Shown piece by piece: positions 17,545 through 26,940 of a stretch of 64,000 nucleotides of DNA. Position 1 is the stretch's first letter. Every line of letters starts with the position of its first letter. Origin of the DNA: Maribacter algarum (ex Zhang et al. 2020) (GTDB lineage: Bacteria; Bacteroidota; Bacteroidia; Flavobacteriales; Flavobacteriaceae); contig NZ_VATY01000004.1 of the NCBI RefSeq assembly GCF_005885635.1, forward strand, positions 310,001 through 374,000, given 5' to 3'. The notes below the pieces were generated by a model. The model did no database searches, had not been told where the DNA came from, and worked only from the letters and a program-made list of their open reading frames with translations. Position numbers and translations under genes: made by a program.

Positions 17545-19014
17545 CTAGGCATTGCTTATTTCAGGGATATCTTCCAGAATAGCCAATAAATATTTCCAGA
17601 ATTTTTGAACAGATGAAATCTGAACTCGCTCATCGGGAGAATGGGCACCGTGAATAGTGGGTCCAAAACTAATCATATCCATATCGGGATAGTTTTCTCC
17701 AAGTATGCCACATTCGAGTCCCGCGTGGCAAGCTACCACTCTAGGCTTCTCATTGAATAAAGACTCATATCTCGACTTTAAAACCTTTAGAATTTCAGAG
17801 TCGGGATTTGGGTTCCACCCTGGATAGCTTCCGCCGAAAGTGACAACAAAACCTGCAAGTTCAAAAGTAGCTCTCAAGGTTTCTGCCAAGTCCATTTTAG
17901 CTGAATTTACAGATGAACGCGTTAAACATCCGATTTTAATCTTCCCATCTTTCACCAAAACCCGAGCAACATTATTTGATGTTTCCACTAAATCAGGAAT
18001 AGAAGCACTCATGGCATACACACCGTTATGAGCGGCATAAAGTCCTTTGAGTAATTCCTCTTGAACAAGACCATCCATCACTTTCGTAGGTGTCTCCGTG
18101 GAAATCAAATTAATTTCAAGGTTTTGTTCTGTAACCCTAAGTTCGTTTTTAATTACGGTAGTTAAAAGTTCAAAATTCTCTTCAAATTTTAGTTTTTGAA
18201 ATTCATCGATAACGATTACCGAAGTGCTTTCCCTAGGGATAGCATTACGTAAACTTCCACCATCAATGTGTGCCACCTGAATATGATACTTTGCCATATT
18301 ATAGTGCAAAATGCGATTCATAATCTTATTGGCGTTGCCCAAACCTTTATGGATGTCCATTCCACTATGTCCACCATTCAATCCTTTAACGGTAATTGAA
18401 TAGGCAACATGACCAGTTGATACCTCTTTCTCTTTGTAATTCTTTTCTGCGGTAACGTCAATTCCCCCTGCGCAACCAATATCAATTTCATCATCTTCCT
18501 CGGTGTCGAGATTTAACAGAATTTCTCCTTTAAGAACGCCACCTTGCAAACCCATAGCGCCGGTCATTCCTGTTTCTTCATCTATTGTAAATAAAGCTTC
18601 AATCGGTGGATGAACGATATCGGAACTCTCCAATAAAGCCATAATCGCTGCAACACCCATTCCGTTATCCGCGCCTAAAGTCGTACCCTTGGCTTTGACC
18701 CAATCTCCATCAATATACATTTCAATACCTTGGATATCAAAGTCAAAAACCGTGTCATTATTCTTCTGATGTACCATATCTAAATGCGACTGTAAGGTCA
18801 CCCATTTTCGATTCCCCATTCCTGAAGTGGCCGGTTTTCTGATAATCACATTTCCAACTTCATCTTTAAAAGTCTCTAGATGTAGTTCTTTTCCAAAATC
18901 CATCATAAACTGAATGACCCGCTCTTCTTTTTTTGAAGGGCGGGGCACGGCATTTAAATCAGCAAATTTGTTCCAAACGGTTTGAGGTTCTAAGTTCCTT
19001 ACTTCAATACTCAT
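17545..19014 (-). CDS. pepD: Aminoacyl-histidine dipeptidase (M20 family PepD)
   Basis: The 489-residue cytoplasmic metallopeptidase has the M20 metal-site motifs: H77-L-D79 in SHLDMVH, D116 in GADNGMG, E146-E147 in DEETG, and a distal His in GPTIHGAHSPDE. The lid domain lies in the middle. PepD hydrolyses Xaa-His and a broad range of dipeptides. It is a single gene on the minus strand, divergent from the DUF3810 gene across 94 bases. Confidence 0.9.
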   Translation of the reverse strand: MSIEVRNLEPQTVWNKFADLNAVPRPSKKEERVIQFMMDFGKELHLETFKDEVGNVIIRKPATSGMGNRKWVTLQSHLDMVHQKNNDTVFDFDIQGIEMYIDGDWVKAKGTTLGADNGMGVAAIMALLESSDIVHPPIEALFTIDEETGMTGAMGLQGGVLKGEILLNLDTEEDDEIDIGCAGGIDVTAEKNYKEKEVSTGHVAYSITVKGLNGGHSGMDIHKGLGNANKIMNRILHYNMAKYHIQVAHIDGGSLRNAIPRESTSVIVIDEFQKLKFEENFELLTTVIKNELRVTEQNLEINLISTETPTKVMDGLVQEELLKGLYAAHNGVYAMSASIPDLVETSNNVARVLVKDGKIKIGCLTRSSVNSAKMDLAETLRATFELAGFVVTFGGSYPGWNPNPDSEILKVLKSRYESLFNEKPRVVACHAGLECGILGENYPDMDMISFGPTIHGAHSPDERVQISSVQKFWKYLLAILEDIPEISNA

Positions 19015-19108
19015 AGAAATGGTTAATTTTTCCTAAAAATACGGACTCAAAAATTGCTATCACCCATAAAAGTTTAATTTTGGACGAACTGCAATTCTTT
19101 AACATCAT

Positions 19109-20176
19109 TTGAAAAACAAACTCAGAAACGCAATCGCTCTTAGTCTCATCCCTCAAATCATTTTGGTGAAGTGGCTGGCAGGTCATACTGATTGGGTAGA
19201 AAGCTTTTACAGCACAGGCATTTATCCATGGATTAGTCAATTTTTCAGGAGTTTATTCGGATGGATTCCCTTTTCAGTCGGAGAAATCATTTATACCCTC
19301 TTAGTTGTATTGGTATTCCGCTACATCCTTAGAAATCGTAGAAAAATCAAGACAAAACCATTGCTATTTCTACGTGATAATATCATGGTACTCGCGGTTT
19401 TTTATTTCACTTTTCATATTTGTTGGGGGCTCAATTATTACCGAAAGCCTCTTTCAGAAACCCTAGCAGTAAATGAGAAAGCGACCTATGAAGACATAAA
19501 AAGTTTAACGGAAACATTGATCGAGAAAACCAATGCCTTGCAGTTACAAATCACTCAAGACAGTACTGCAATGGTAAACGTACCGTATAACAGAAATGAA
19601 ATCTTCGAGCGGACTATTGCTAGTTACAACAACTTAGATGATCAAATGCCCTTTTTGGAGTACCGTCGACCGAGTGTTAAAAAATCTATGTTCAGTATCA
19701 TGTCAAGTTATATGGGTATTGGGGGGTATTTGAATCCGTTTACCAACGAAGCACAGGTGAATAAAAAGACACCTGTTTTTAGGTTCCCAGTTGTAGCAGC
19801 CCATGAAATCGGACACCAAATTGGCTATTCCGCAGAAAACGAAACAAATCTCATCGGTTATATGGTCACAGCTGAAAACGAGGATATTTATTTTCAGTAT
19901 TCAGCTTCAGCTTATGCCCTAGCCTATTGTCTAAGCGCCGTACACACCACCGATGAAAAAGAGTTTGAAAGACTATACACAAACATTAATGAGGGTGTAA
20001 GGAAAAACTATCGTGAACTTCAAGATTTTCATGAGGATTATGAGAATCCGTTCGAGCCAATCTTCAAATCTGTTTTCAGCACCTTCTTAAAAGCCAATAA
20101 TCAGGCAGACGGTGTACAGAGCTATAGCCGCGTTGTACATTTGTTAGTGGGATATCATGAGAAGAATCCTTTATAA
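19109..20176 (+). CDS. DUF3810 zinc-metallopeptidase-like membrane protein
   Basis: The 355-residue protein starts with TTG. It has two or three N-terminal hydrophobic segments (to about residue 115), then a soluble domain. That domain carries H232-E-I-G-H236 followed by SAENETNLIGYM, which supplies a third Glu ligand as in gluzincin peptidases. This matches the DUF3810 family, whose substrate is not known. A membrane-anchored protease is the likely reading. The downstream gap carries a long inverted repeat and no gene. Confidence 0.78.
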   Translation: MKNKLRNAIALSLIPQIILVKWLAGHTDWVESFYSTGIYPWISQFFRSLFGWIPFSVGEIIYTLLVVLVFRYILRNRRKIKTKPLLFLRDNIMVLAVFYFTFHICWGLNYYRKPLSETLAVNEKATYEDIKSLTETLIEKTNALQLQITQDSTAMVNVPYNRNEIFERTIASYNNLDDQMPFLEYRRPSVKKSMFSIMSSYMGIGGYLNPFTNEAQVNKKTPVFRFPVVAAHEIGHQIGYSAENETNLIGYMVTAENEDIYFQYSASAYALAYCLSAVHTTDEKEFERLYTNINEGVRKNYRELQDFHEDYENPFEPIFKSVFSTFLKANNQADGVQSYSRVVHLLVGYHEKNPL

Positions 20177-20200
20177 ACTCTAACTAAATCATAAAATACA

Positions 20201-20372
20201 GGCCCTCCCCTTTTTTCAAGGGGCGACGCTGTGAGAACAGTGGGCGAGTTGAGGCGATGGCCTAGGGTGGAGGGGTATTTGGTGAAAATAATCGAGAAGG
20301 TTAATCAATTCGTGTTCCTAGGTTAACCACCCCGGCTGTCGCCACCCCTCCTTGAAAAAAGAAGGGGACCCT
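20201..20372. repeat. Imperfect inverted repeat of about 170 bases
   Basis: This fills most of the 315-base gap between the DUF3810 and amidohydrolase genes. The left arm (20201-20227) reads CCCTCCCCTTTTTTCAAGGG then GCGAC. The right arm (20338-20371) is its imperfect complement (GTCGCC, then CTTGAAAAAAGAAGGGGACCC). A second pair inside (near 20260 and 20317, CCTAGG with GGTGGAGGGG against CCACCCC) continues the pairing. No ORF is seen. It may be a mobile miniature element or a processed repeat unit. Confidence 0.6.
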
Positions 20373-20491
20373 TTGTAACCACCTTTCTAGTTTTGAGGGA
20401 CTTTCAGCAAACGTTAAAAATCCCAAAACCTCTTCGTAAATCCCCTGACTTCCCTTACATTTAGAAAGACTAATTAATCAACTATTCTAAT

Positions 20492-23446
20492 ATGAAAATC
20501 AGACTATTCGCGCTCGCCATTCTTTGGTGTGGCAGCACCTTGTTTGCTCAGGATTACTTTCCTGAAAACGATGGGGTAAAATCAAAAAACAACAACTATA
20601 CAGCTTTTACAAATGCTAAAATTTATGTGACTCCAACTCAGGTAATCGAAGGAGGCACATTGCTTATTCAAAATGGCAAGGTTAAGCAGGTTGGAAAATC
20701 AGTTTCGATTCCTAAAAATTCTGTGGTTGTAGATGCGAAGGGACATTCAATTTATCCCTCTTTTATCGATATCTATTCCAAATTCGGAGTAGAGCAACCC
20801 AAGCGTCCTTCTGGTGGAGGTCGTGCCACACAATATGATGCGTCACGACAAGGTTTCTACTGGAATGACCATATCATGCCTGAAAATGCAGCAATTGCAA
20901 AGTTTAAATACGACGATAAGAAAGCTAAGGAATTGCGAGATGCAGGTTTTGGCGTAGTGAACTCCCATATTCAAGACGGAATTGTCCGGGGAACAGGAGT
21001 ACTGGTTGCTTTAAACGGAAGCGGTGATGATTCCAACCGAATTTTGGATGACAAATCAGCGCAATACCTTTCTTTTTCGCGTAGTGTCATTAAAAAGCAA
21101 TCTTACCCTACTTCACTTATGGGTGCCATGGCTTTGCTACGTCAAATGTATTCCGATGCGAAATGGTATGCTGCCGGAAACTCTGATACCAAAGACCGTT
21201 CTTTAGAAGCCTTAAATGAAAACAAAGGTCTTGTGCAGATTTTTGAAGCAAAAGATAAAGGTCATGCCCTTCGAGCAGATAAAATCGGAGATGCGAACGG
21301 CATACAATATGCCATCTTAGGGGGCGGAAATGAATACGAGCGAATTGCTGAAATCAAAGGAACCAACGCGAAGTTTATTCTTCCTATAAATTTTCCTGAG
21401 GCCTATGATGTTTCCGACCCGATTGCCGCGAATTACGTGAATTTGAAAGATATGCGTAAATGGAATCAAGCACCTTCAAACCCAAAGATACTCGCTGATA
21501 ACGGAATTCCTTTTTCATTGACACTTTATGATTTAAAGTCCCCTTCAAAATTCAAAGCGAATCTGATGAAGGCCATAAAATATGGACTTCCCAAAACAAA
21601 GGCCTTAGAAGCATTAACAACGGTCCCAGCTTCCATCTTAGGAAAATCAGGAAGTGTTGGTTCCTTACAAGTTGGCCGTCAAGCCAATTTCTTGATTACT
21701 TCTGGAGACATTTTTGATAAAGAAACAACGCTTTATGAAAACTGGGTGCAAGGACAAAAAAATGTCATCAACGATAAAAACCAGAAAGATATTCGTGGCA
21801 ACTATGATTTATCTGCTGGAGGCATGACATATAAAATGTCAATTACGGGAGAAGCTGGCAAACCTAAAATCGAAATCAAACAAGATACCAACAAGTTAAA
21901 GTCAAAACTTAGCTACAAAAATGATTGGGTAGCGCTTTCCTTTGCCACGGATAAAGGAGCGAAGAATTACCGTATGACGGGATTGGTTAACAAAGCTTCG
22001 GATAACATCAAAGGTAAATTGACCCTTCCTAATGGAAACGAGTCTACATTCGCGGCCATCAAAACTTCGGCATTCACTAAAGACAAAAAGGATGAAAAGA
22101 AAGATGCCAGCGCTCCGGAAGTAATGCCTGTAACCTTTCCAAATTTAGCCTACGGATTCAAAACAAAGCCTCAAGCAGAAACGATTCTATTCCAAAATGC
22201 AACGGTCTGGACAAGTGAAGATTCTGGAATATTAGAAAACACGGATGTACTTATTAAAGACGGAAAGATTTCCAAAATTGGTCAAAATCTCTCAGCAGGT
22301 CGTGCCAAAGTGGTAGATGCCACAGGAAAACACCTAACAGCAGGTGTCATTGACGAGCATACCCATATTGCCGCCTTAGCGGTTAATGAGGCCGGACATA
22401 ACTCTACAGCAGAGGTAAAAATGGAAGATGTTGTAGATAATGAAGACATTGATATCTACAGACAACTTGGTGGTGGTGTAACTTCAGCACAGTTGCTGCA
22501 TGGTTCTGCGAATCCGATTGGGGGTCGCTCTGCGATTTTAAAATTAAAATGGGGGGAGTCTCCCGAGAACATGATTTACAGCAATTCTCCCAAATTCATC
22601 AAATTCGCTTTGGGTGAAAACGTAAAACAAAGTAACTGGCAGAGTTTTTCAAGATTCCCCCAGACACGTATGGGAGTTGAACAAGTATTTATGAATTACT
22701 TCCAAAGAGGTAAGGAATATGATACTAAAAAGAAAAGCGGTCAACCCTATCGTTATGATGAAGAGATGGAAGTGATTGCCGAAATTCTAAATGGCGAGCG
22801 CTTTATCAGTTGTCACTCCTATGTGCAGAGCGAAATCAATATGATGATGAAAGTAGCCGACCATTTTAACTTCCGTCTAAACACGTTCACACATATTCTT
22901 GAAGGGTATAAAGTAGCCGATAAAATGGCAGCACACGGTGCAGGTGCAGGAACCTTTAGTGACTGGTGGGCCTATAAATATGAAGTTAATGATGCGATTC
23001 CCTATAACGCGGCAATCATGCAGCGACAGGGTGTTACAGTTGCTATCAATAGTGATGATGGTGAAATGGCAAGACGCTTAAATCAAGAAGCGGCCAAAAC
23101 GGTAAAGTATGGAGGAATGACTGAGCTTGAAGCCTGGAAGATGGTAACCATCAATCCTGCGAAATTGCTGCATATCGATGACCGGGTAGGAAGCATAAAA
23201 GTTGGCAAGGATGCTGATTTGGTATTGTGGTCCGACCATCCATTATCCATTTATGCTAAAGCAGAGAAAACATTGATAGAAGGAGCTACCTACTTTGATT
23301 TGGAAGTGGATAAGCAAAACAGGGAAGCTATTAAAAAAGAACGTACACAGCTCATAAACATGATGCTAAAAGAAAAAGCAGGCGGTGGCAAAATGCAGGG
23401 ACCAAAGATGAGCAAGAAGGAACGTATGACTTGTGAATCCTTGTAG
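20492..23446 (+). CDS. Secreted two-domain amidohydrolase
   Basis: The 984-residue protein has a cleavable signal (MKIRLFALAILWCGSTLFAQ) and two amidohydrolase-superfamily halves. The first (about 35-430) keeps the fold but has IYPSFIDIYSKFG where the metal-binding HxH should be, so it looks catalytically dead. The second (about 560-960) keeps H623-T-H625 in DEHTHI, a His in SCHSY, a His in FTHILEG and the Asp in NSDDGE. It resembles imidazolonepropionase-like secreted hydrolases of Bacteroidota, but the substrate is unknown. A paralogue of the dead half follows downstream. Confidence 0.85.
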   Translation: MKIRLFALAILWCGSTLFAQDYFPENDGVKSKNNNYTAFTNAKIYVTPTQVIEGGTLLIQNGKVKQVGKSVSIPKNSVVVDAKGHSIYPSFIDIYSKFGVEQPKRPSGGGRATQYDASRQGFYWNDHIMPENAAIAKFKYDDKKAKELRDAGFGVVNSHIQDGIVRGTGVLVALNGSGDDSNRILDDKSAQYLSFSRSVIKKQSYPTSLMGAMALLRQMYSDAKWYAAGNSDTKDRSLEALNENKGLVQIFEAKDKGHALRADKIGDANGIQYAILGGGNEYERIAEIKGTNAKFILPINFPEAYDVSDPIAANYVNLKDMRKWNQAPSNPKILADNGIPFSLTLYDLKSPSKFKANLMKAIKYGLPKTKALEALTTVPASILGKSGSVGSLQVGRQANFLITSGDIFDKETTLYENWVQGQKNVINDKNQKDIRGNYDLSAGGMTYKMSITGEAGKPKIEIKQDTNKLKSKLSYKNDWVALSFATDKGAKNYRMTGLVNKASDNIKGKLTLPNGNESTFAAIKTSAFTKDKKDEKKDASAPEVMPVTFPNLAYGFKTKPQAETILFQNATVWTSEDSGILENTDVLIKDGKISKIGQNLSAGRAKVVDATGKHLTAGVIDEHTHIAALAVNEAGHNSTAEVKMEDVVDNEDIDIYRQLGGGVTSAQLLHGSANPIGGRSAILKLKWGESPENMIYSNSPKFIKFALGENVKQSNWQSFSRFPQTRMGVEQVFMNYFQRGKEYDTKKKSGQPYRYDEEMEVIAEILNGERFISCHSYVQSEINMMMKVADHFNFRLNTFTHILEGYKVADKMAAHGAGAGTFSDWWAYKYEVNDAIPYNAAIMQRQGVTVAINSDDGEMARRLNQEAAKTVKYGGMTELEAWKMVTINPAKLLHIDDRVGSIKVGKDADLVLWSDHPLSIYAKAEKTLIEGATYFDLEVDKQNREAIKKERTQLINMMLKEKAGGGKMQGPKMSKKERMTCESL

Positions 23447-23461
23447 CAGATAGAATGAAAC

Positions 23462-23496
23462 AAAGGTTTTCCCCTCTTGAGAGGTGTTAGGGGTGT
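23462..23496 (+). repeat. GC-rich hairpin repeat (CCTCT/AGAGG type)
   Basis: A short hairpin (CCCCTCTTGAGAGG) is followed by TGTTAGGGGTG. It lies 15 bases after the amidohydrolase stop and resembles other C-rich/G-rich hairpins in the window (37781, 43045, 57101). Confidence 0.4.
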
Positions 23497-23538
23497 GTTA
23501 AGCCCAAGCCATAATAAGCATAAAAGCAACAGTAAATA

Positions 23539-23568
23539 GATTCCCGCCTTCGCGGGAATGACAATAAA
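23539..23568 (+). repeat. Family A hairpin repeat upstream of an amidohydrolase start
   Basis: G, then stem ATTCCCGC, loop CTTC, stem GCGGGAAT, then GACAATAAA. It ends seven bases before the ATG at 23576 and ten before the ATG at 23579. Copies with the same geometry occur at 41812-41841 (+) and 37636-37665 (-), also just upstream of start codons. Confidence 0.75.
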
Positions 23569-23578
23569 AGTACTAATG

Positions 23579-24868
23579 ATGAAAAAACAAAAAAACATAC
23601 TAATCACCCTCCTCCTCACCTTCGGGATGACCAGCTGGGCACAACAAACTCCCGCAAACAAACAAACAGAAGCCATAACCATTACAGGTGCCACCGCACA
23701 TATCGGAGATGGTACTGTAGTTGAAAACTGTACCATTGTTTTTGAGGATGGAAAAATCACAGCTTTGGGTTCTGGCGAAACTACCCAGGGGACGGTCATA
23801 GATGCTTCCGGGAAACATGTTTACCCCGGATTCATAGCCCCAGTAAAAGAATTAGGCTTAATTGAAGTAAACGCAGTTCGAGCTAGTAGAGATGCTGACG
23901 AAATAGGAGATATGATTCCCCATGTACGGAGTTTGATTGCCTATAACTCAGAATCCAAAGTAGTAGAGAGCATGCGGCCTAATGGGGTTTTGATGGCGCA
24001 AATTACGCCCAAAGGAGGTCGTATTTCCGGTACATCTTCAATAGTACAATTTGATGCATGGAACTGGGAGGACGCTGCCGTAAAAGTAGATGACGGTATT
24101 CATTTAAACTGGCCGTCCAGTTTTAGAAGAGGTCGCTGGTGGTTAGGGGAACCAAGAGGTTTAAAACCAAACAAGGACTATCAAAAGCAAGTTACTGAAG
24201 TAGAAACTTTTCTCCAAAATTCCGCTGCCTATGGTGGTAATACTGCAAAAGAGTTGAATCCTGCTTTTGCCGCTATGCAAGGAACCTTTAATGGAAGTCA
24301 AAAATTATACCTCTATGCAGATGGGGAAAAAGAAATCATTGACGGAATTACCCTAGCAAAAAATTCGGGTATAAAATCAGTTGTTTTAGTAGGAGGTTAT
24401 CATGCTTATAAGGTGACTGACTTCTTAAAAGAAAATGATATTCCTGTGTTAGTACAGTTTACCCATAACACACCGAATTTTGAGGATGATGATTACGATT
24501 TACCATACAAGCTGCCCAAACTATTATCTGACGCTGGGCTCTTAGTTGCCATCCAAAACGGAGAAGCAAGCAACTTTCAAACCAGAAACCTTCCTTTCTA
24601 TGCCGGGCAGGTTGTCGGACAAGGATTGGCAAAAGAAAAAGCGGTACAAATGATAACCGGTAATACCGCCAAAATCTTGGGCATTGATGCAACTCACGGA
24701 ACGCTTGCCATCGGTAAAAGTGCCACCTTATTTATTTCTGAAGGAGATGCCTTAGATATGCGTACAAATCAATTGAGTCATGCTTTTATCGACGGCAGAA
24801 ACATTTCTTTGGAAACCCATCAGACTGAGCTTTGGAAACGTTATTCAGGCAAGTATGAAGGTGAATAA
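23579..24868 (+). CDS. Secreted amidohydrolase-fold protein lacking the HxH metal motif
   Basis: The 429-residue protein has a signal peptide (MKKQKNILITLLLTFGMTSWAQ). Its amidohydrolase-like fold has the composite N-terminal beta domain (GDGTVVENCTIVFEDGKI), and NTAKILGIDATHGTLAIGKSA near the C-terminus. At the expected HxH site it reads VYPGFIAPVKELGL, so metal ligands are missing. It is similar in layout to the N-terminal half of the 984-residue neighbour and may be its partner or a non-catalytic binding protein. The start is 23579 or the adjacent ATG at 23576. A family A hairpin forms its leader. Confidence 0.8.
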   Translation: MKKQKNILITLLLTFGMTSWAQQTPANKQTEAITITGATAHIGDGTVVENCTIVFEDGKITALGSGETTQGTVIDASGKHVYPGFIAPVKELGLIEVNAVRASRDADEIGDMIPHVRSLIAYNSESKVVESMRPNGVLMAQITPKGGRISGTSSIVQFDAWNWEDAAVKVDDGIHLNWPSSFRRGRWWLGEPRGLKPNKDYQKQVTEVETFLQNSAAYGGNTAKELNPAFAAMQGTFNGSQKLYLYADGEKEIIDGITLAKNSGIKSVVLVGGYHAYKVTDFLKENDIPVLVQFTHNTPNFEDDDYDLPYKLPKLLSDAGLLVAIQNGEASNFQTRNLPFYAGQVVGQGLAKEKAVQMITGNTAKILGIDATHGTLAIGKSATLFISEGDALDMRTNQLSHAFIDGRNISLETHQTELWKRYSGKYEGE

Positions 24869-24885
24869 TTACGAAAACAATTAAG

Positions 24886-26928
24886 ATGTCCAAAAAGCTA
24901 TTCCTATTCGTTCTGGCATGTGTATATGCTATAAACAGTTCTGCACAAACCGGAAAAAATCCTTCTTTTGAAGAAGTCATTTCTTTGCAATCAAACTCCA
25001 ATGCGGTCATTTCTCCTGACGGAAAACATATTGTTTTTGAAAAACAGTCTGTTGATTGGAAAGGAAACAAATTTGATAGGGAGCTTTGGCTATCTAAGAA
25101 TGGTAATACCCCTTTTCAACTGACCAATAACAATGAGGGAATTAGCAGAAATCCCAAATGGTCACCCAATAGTGAATGGATAGCTTTCTCTTCAAAGCGA
25201 GGGGAAAAAACACAAATTCATATTATCCGGGCCGAAGGTGGAGAAGCCTCTCAACTTACTAGTACAGAAAAAAACATCTCCCGTTTTGAATGGTCTCCTG
25301 ACGGAAAAAAAATTGCTTTTATTCAATCTGAAGATAAGTCAAAGGAAGAGGAAAAAAGAAAGGATAAATTTGGCGGTTTCGCCGTTGAGGATGCCGAGTT
25401 TAGTCAGAATCAAATATGGTTGTTGGATTTTAATCCTGCCAAACTCAATCTCCTTCCCTCTCCAGAACAACTTAAAGATTCTCTTTTTAAAAAAGAACAT
25501 GAAGCCAAACCGTTAATCGACAGCACTTCTTTTTCGGTCAATACCTTTAAATGGTCTCCAGATGGAAAGAAAGTGGCCATTGAACACCAGCCCAATCCGT
25601 TAACCAATACTTTTTTCGAGGCAGATATTTCTATCTACGATATGGAGACCAAATCACTCAAATCATTGGTCAAGAATCCGAGCTATGATGGACTAGTAGA
25701 TTGGTCGCCAGATGGAAAGTCTATTTTGTATGGAAGTAGTTTGAACGACAAAGTCTCGAACTATTATAAAAATGGAAAGTTTTTCCGAATCGATATTGAC
25801 GGAACAAATAATCAACAATTGGCAGCAGCTTTTGATGAAGACTTGTTTGCTATGCAGTGGAATACCAAAGGTATATTTGCCCTGTCATGGCAAAAAACCG
25901 TGCGACGATTACTAAGCATCAATCCAGAAAACGGCAACACCGAAATTCTTTCTAAAACTCCGGAACGCATTTGGAATTATTCATTTTCAGATGATGGAAC
26001 AAAAGTTGCTTTTACTGGAAGTAACGATACCGATTTAACTGAGGTATATTCAACAAGTTTTCCTTTTGATGACATAAAAGCACTAACGTCATCAACTAAA
26101 CAAATCGAAAATTGGGCAACAGCGCAAAGTGAAGTTATTAGTTGGAAGAGTAAAGATGGTACCATTATCGAGGGTGTTTTACATAAACCTCAAGATTACG
26201 ATGCTAATAAAAAATATCCTCTTTTAGTTATCATTCATGGAGGACCAACGGGAGTGTCTACTCCCGGAGCAGTACCGTCATATGTTTATCCGATGGTACA
26301 ATGGTTGAATAAGGGAGCATTGATATTACGCCCTAATTATCGCGGTTCGGCCGGTTATGGTGAAAAGTTTCGTTCGCTCAATGTAAAAAATCTAGGGGTT
26401 GGAGATGCTTGGGATGTGCTTTCAGGAGTTCGCCATTTGGAGAAAAAAGGAATTATTGATGGAAACAAAGTAGGTTCAATGGGTTGGAGCCAAGGAGGCT
26501 ACATTTCGGCCTTCTTAACCACGAATTCAGATAAATTCAAAGCAATTTCAGTTGGTGCTGGAATTTCCAACTGGATGACTTATTATGTGAATACCGATAT
26601 TCATCCGTTTACACGGCAGTATTTAAAGGCTACCCCATGGTCAGATAAGAAAATCTATGAAAAAACCTCTCCTATGACGAACATAAATAAGGCTAGCACC
26701 CCTACCCTTATACAACACGGGGAGAATGACCGGAGGGTACCGATTGCCAATGCGTACGAACTATTTCAGGGCTTACAGGATGTTGGCGTTGAAACAAAGT
26801 TTATCATCTATAAAGGCTTCGGACATGGTATTACCAAACCCAAAGAGCGACTAGCCGCTACTTGGCACAATTGGCAATGGTTTGGGAAATATATTTGGGG
26901 AGAAGATATTGAAGTCCCCATGGATTAA
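24886..26928 (+). CDS. Secreted S9 family prolyl oligopeptidase-type peptidase
   Basis: The 680-residue protein has a signal peptide (MSKKLFLFVLACVYAINSSA). A TolB/WD40-like beta-propeller follows (repeated WSPDGK motifs, about residues 30-420), then an alpha/beta-hydrolase domain. The triad is S535 in GWSQGGY, D615 in GENDRR and H647 in GFGHG, and HGGPTG supplies the oxyanion region. It should release di- or tripeptides, or acyl-amino acids, from oligopeptides in the periplasm. It lies 17 bases after the amidohydrolase and 12 before an M1-like gene, so these form one operon for peptide breakdown. Confidence 0.9.
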   Translation: MSKKLFLFVLACVYAINSSAQTGKNPSFEEVISLQSNSNAVISPDGKHIVFEKQSVDWKGNKFDRELWLSKNGNTPFQLTNNNEGISRNPKWSPNSEWIAFSSKRGEKTQIHIIRAEGGEASQLTSTEKNISRFEWSPDGKKIAFIQSEDKSKEEEKRKDKFGGFAVEDAEFSQNQIWLLDFNPAKLNLLPSPEQLKDSLFKKEHEAKPLIDSTSFSVNTFKWSPDGKKVAIEHQPNPLTNTFFEADISIYDMETKSLKSLVKNPSYDGLVDWSPDGKSILYGSSLNDKVSNYYKNGKFFRIDIDGTNNQQLAAAFDEDLFAMQWNTKGIFALSWQKTVRRLLSINPENGNTEILSKTPERIWNYSFSDDGTKVAFTGSNDTDLTEVYSTSFPFDDIKALTSSTKQIENWATAQSEVISWKSKDGTIIEGVLHKPQDYDANKKYPLLVIIHGGPTGVSTPGAVPSYVYPMVQWLNKGALILRPNYRGSAGYGEKFRSLNVKNLGVGDAWDVLSGVRHLEKKGIIDGNKVGSMGWSQGGYISAFLTTNSDKFKAISVGAGISNWMTYYVNTDIHPFTRQYLKATPWSDKKIYEKTSPMTNINKASTPTLIQHGENDRRVPIANAYELFQGLQDVGVETKFIIYKGFGHGITKPKERLAATWHNWQWFGKYIWGEDIEVPMD

Positions 26929-26940
26929 TAGCATCCCCTT

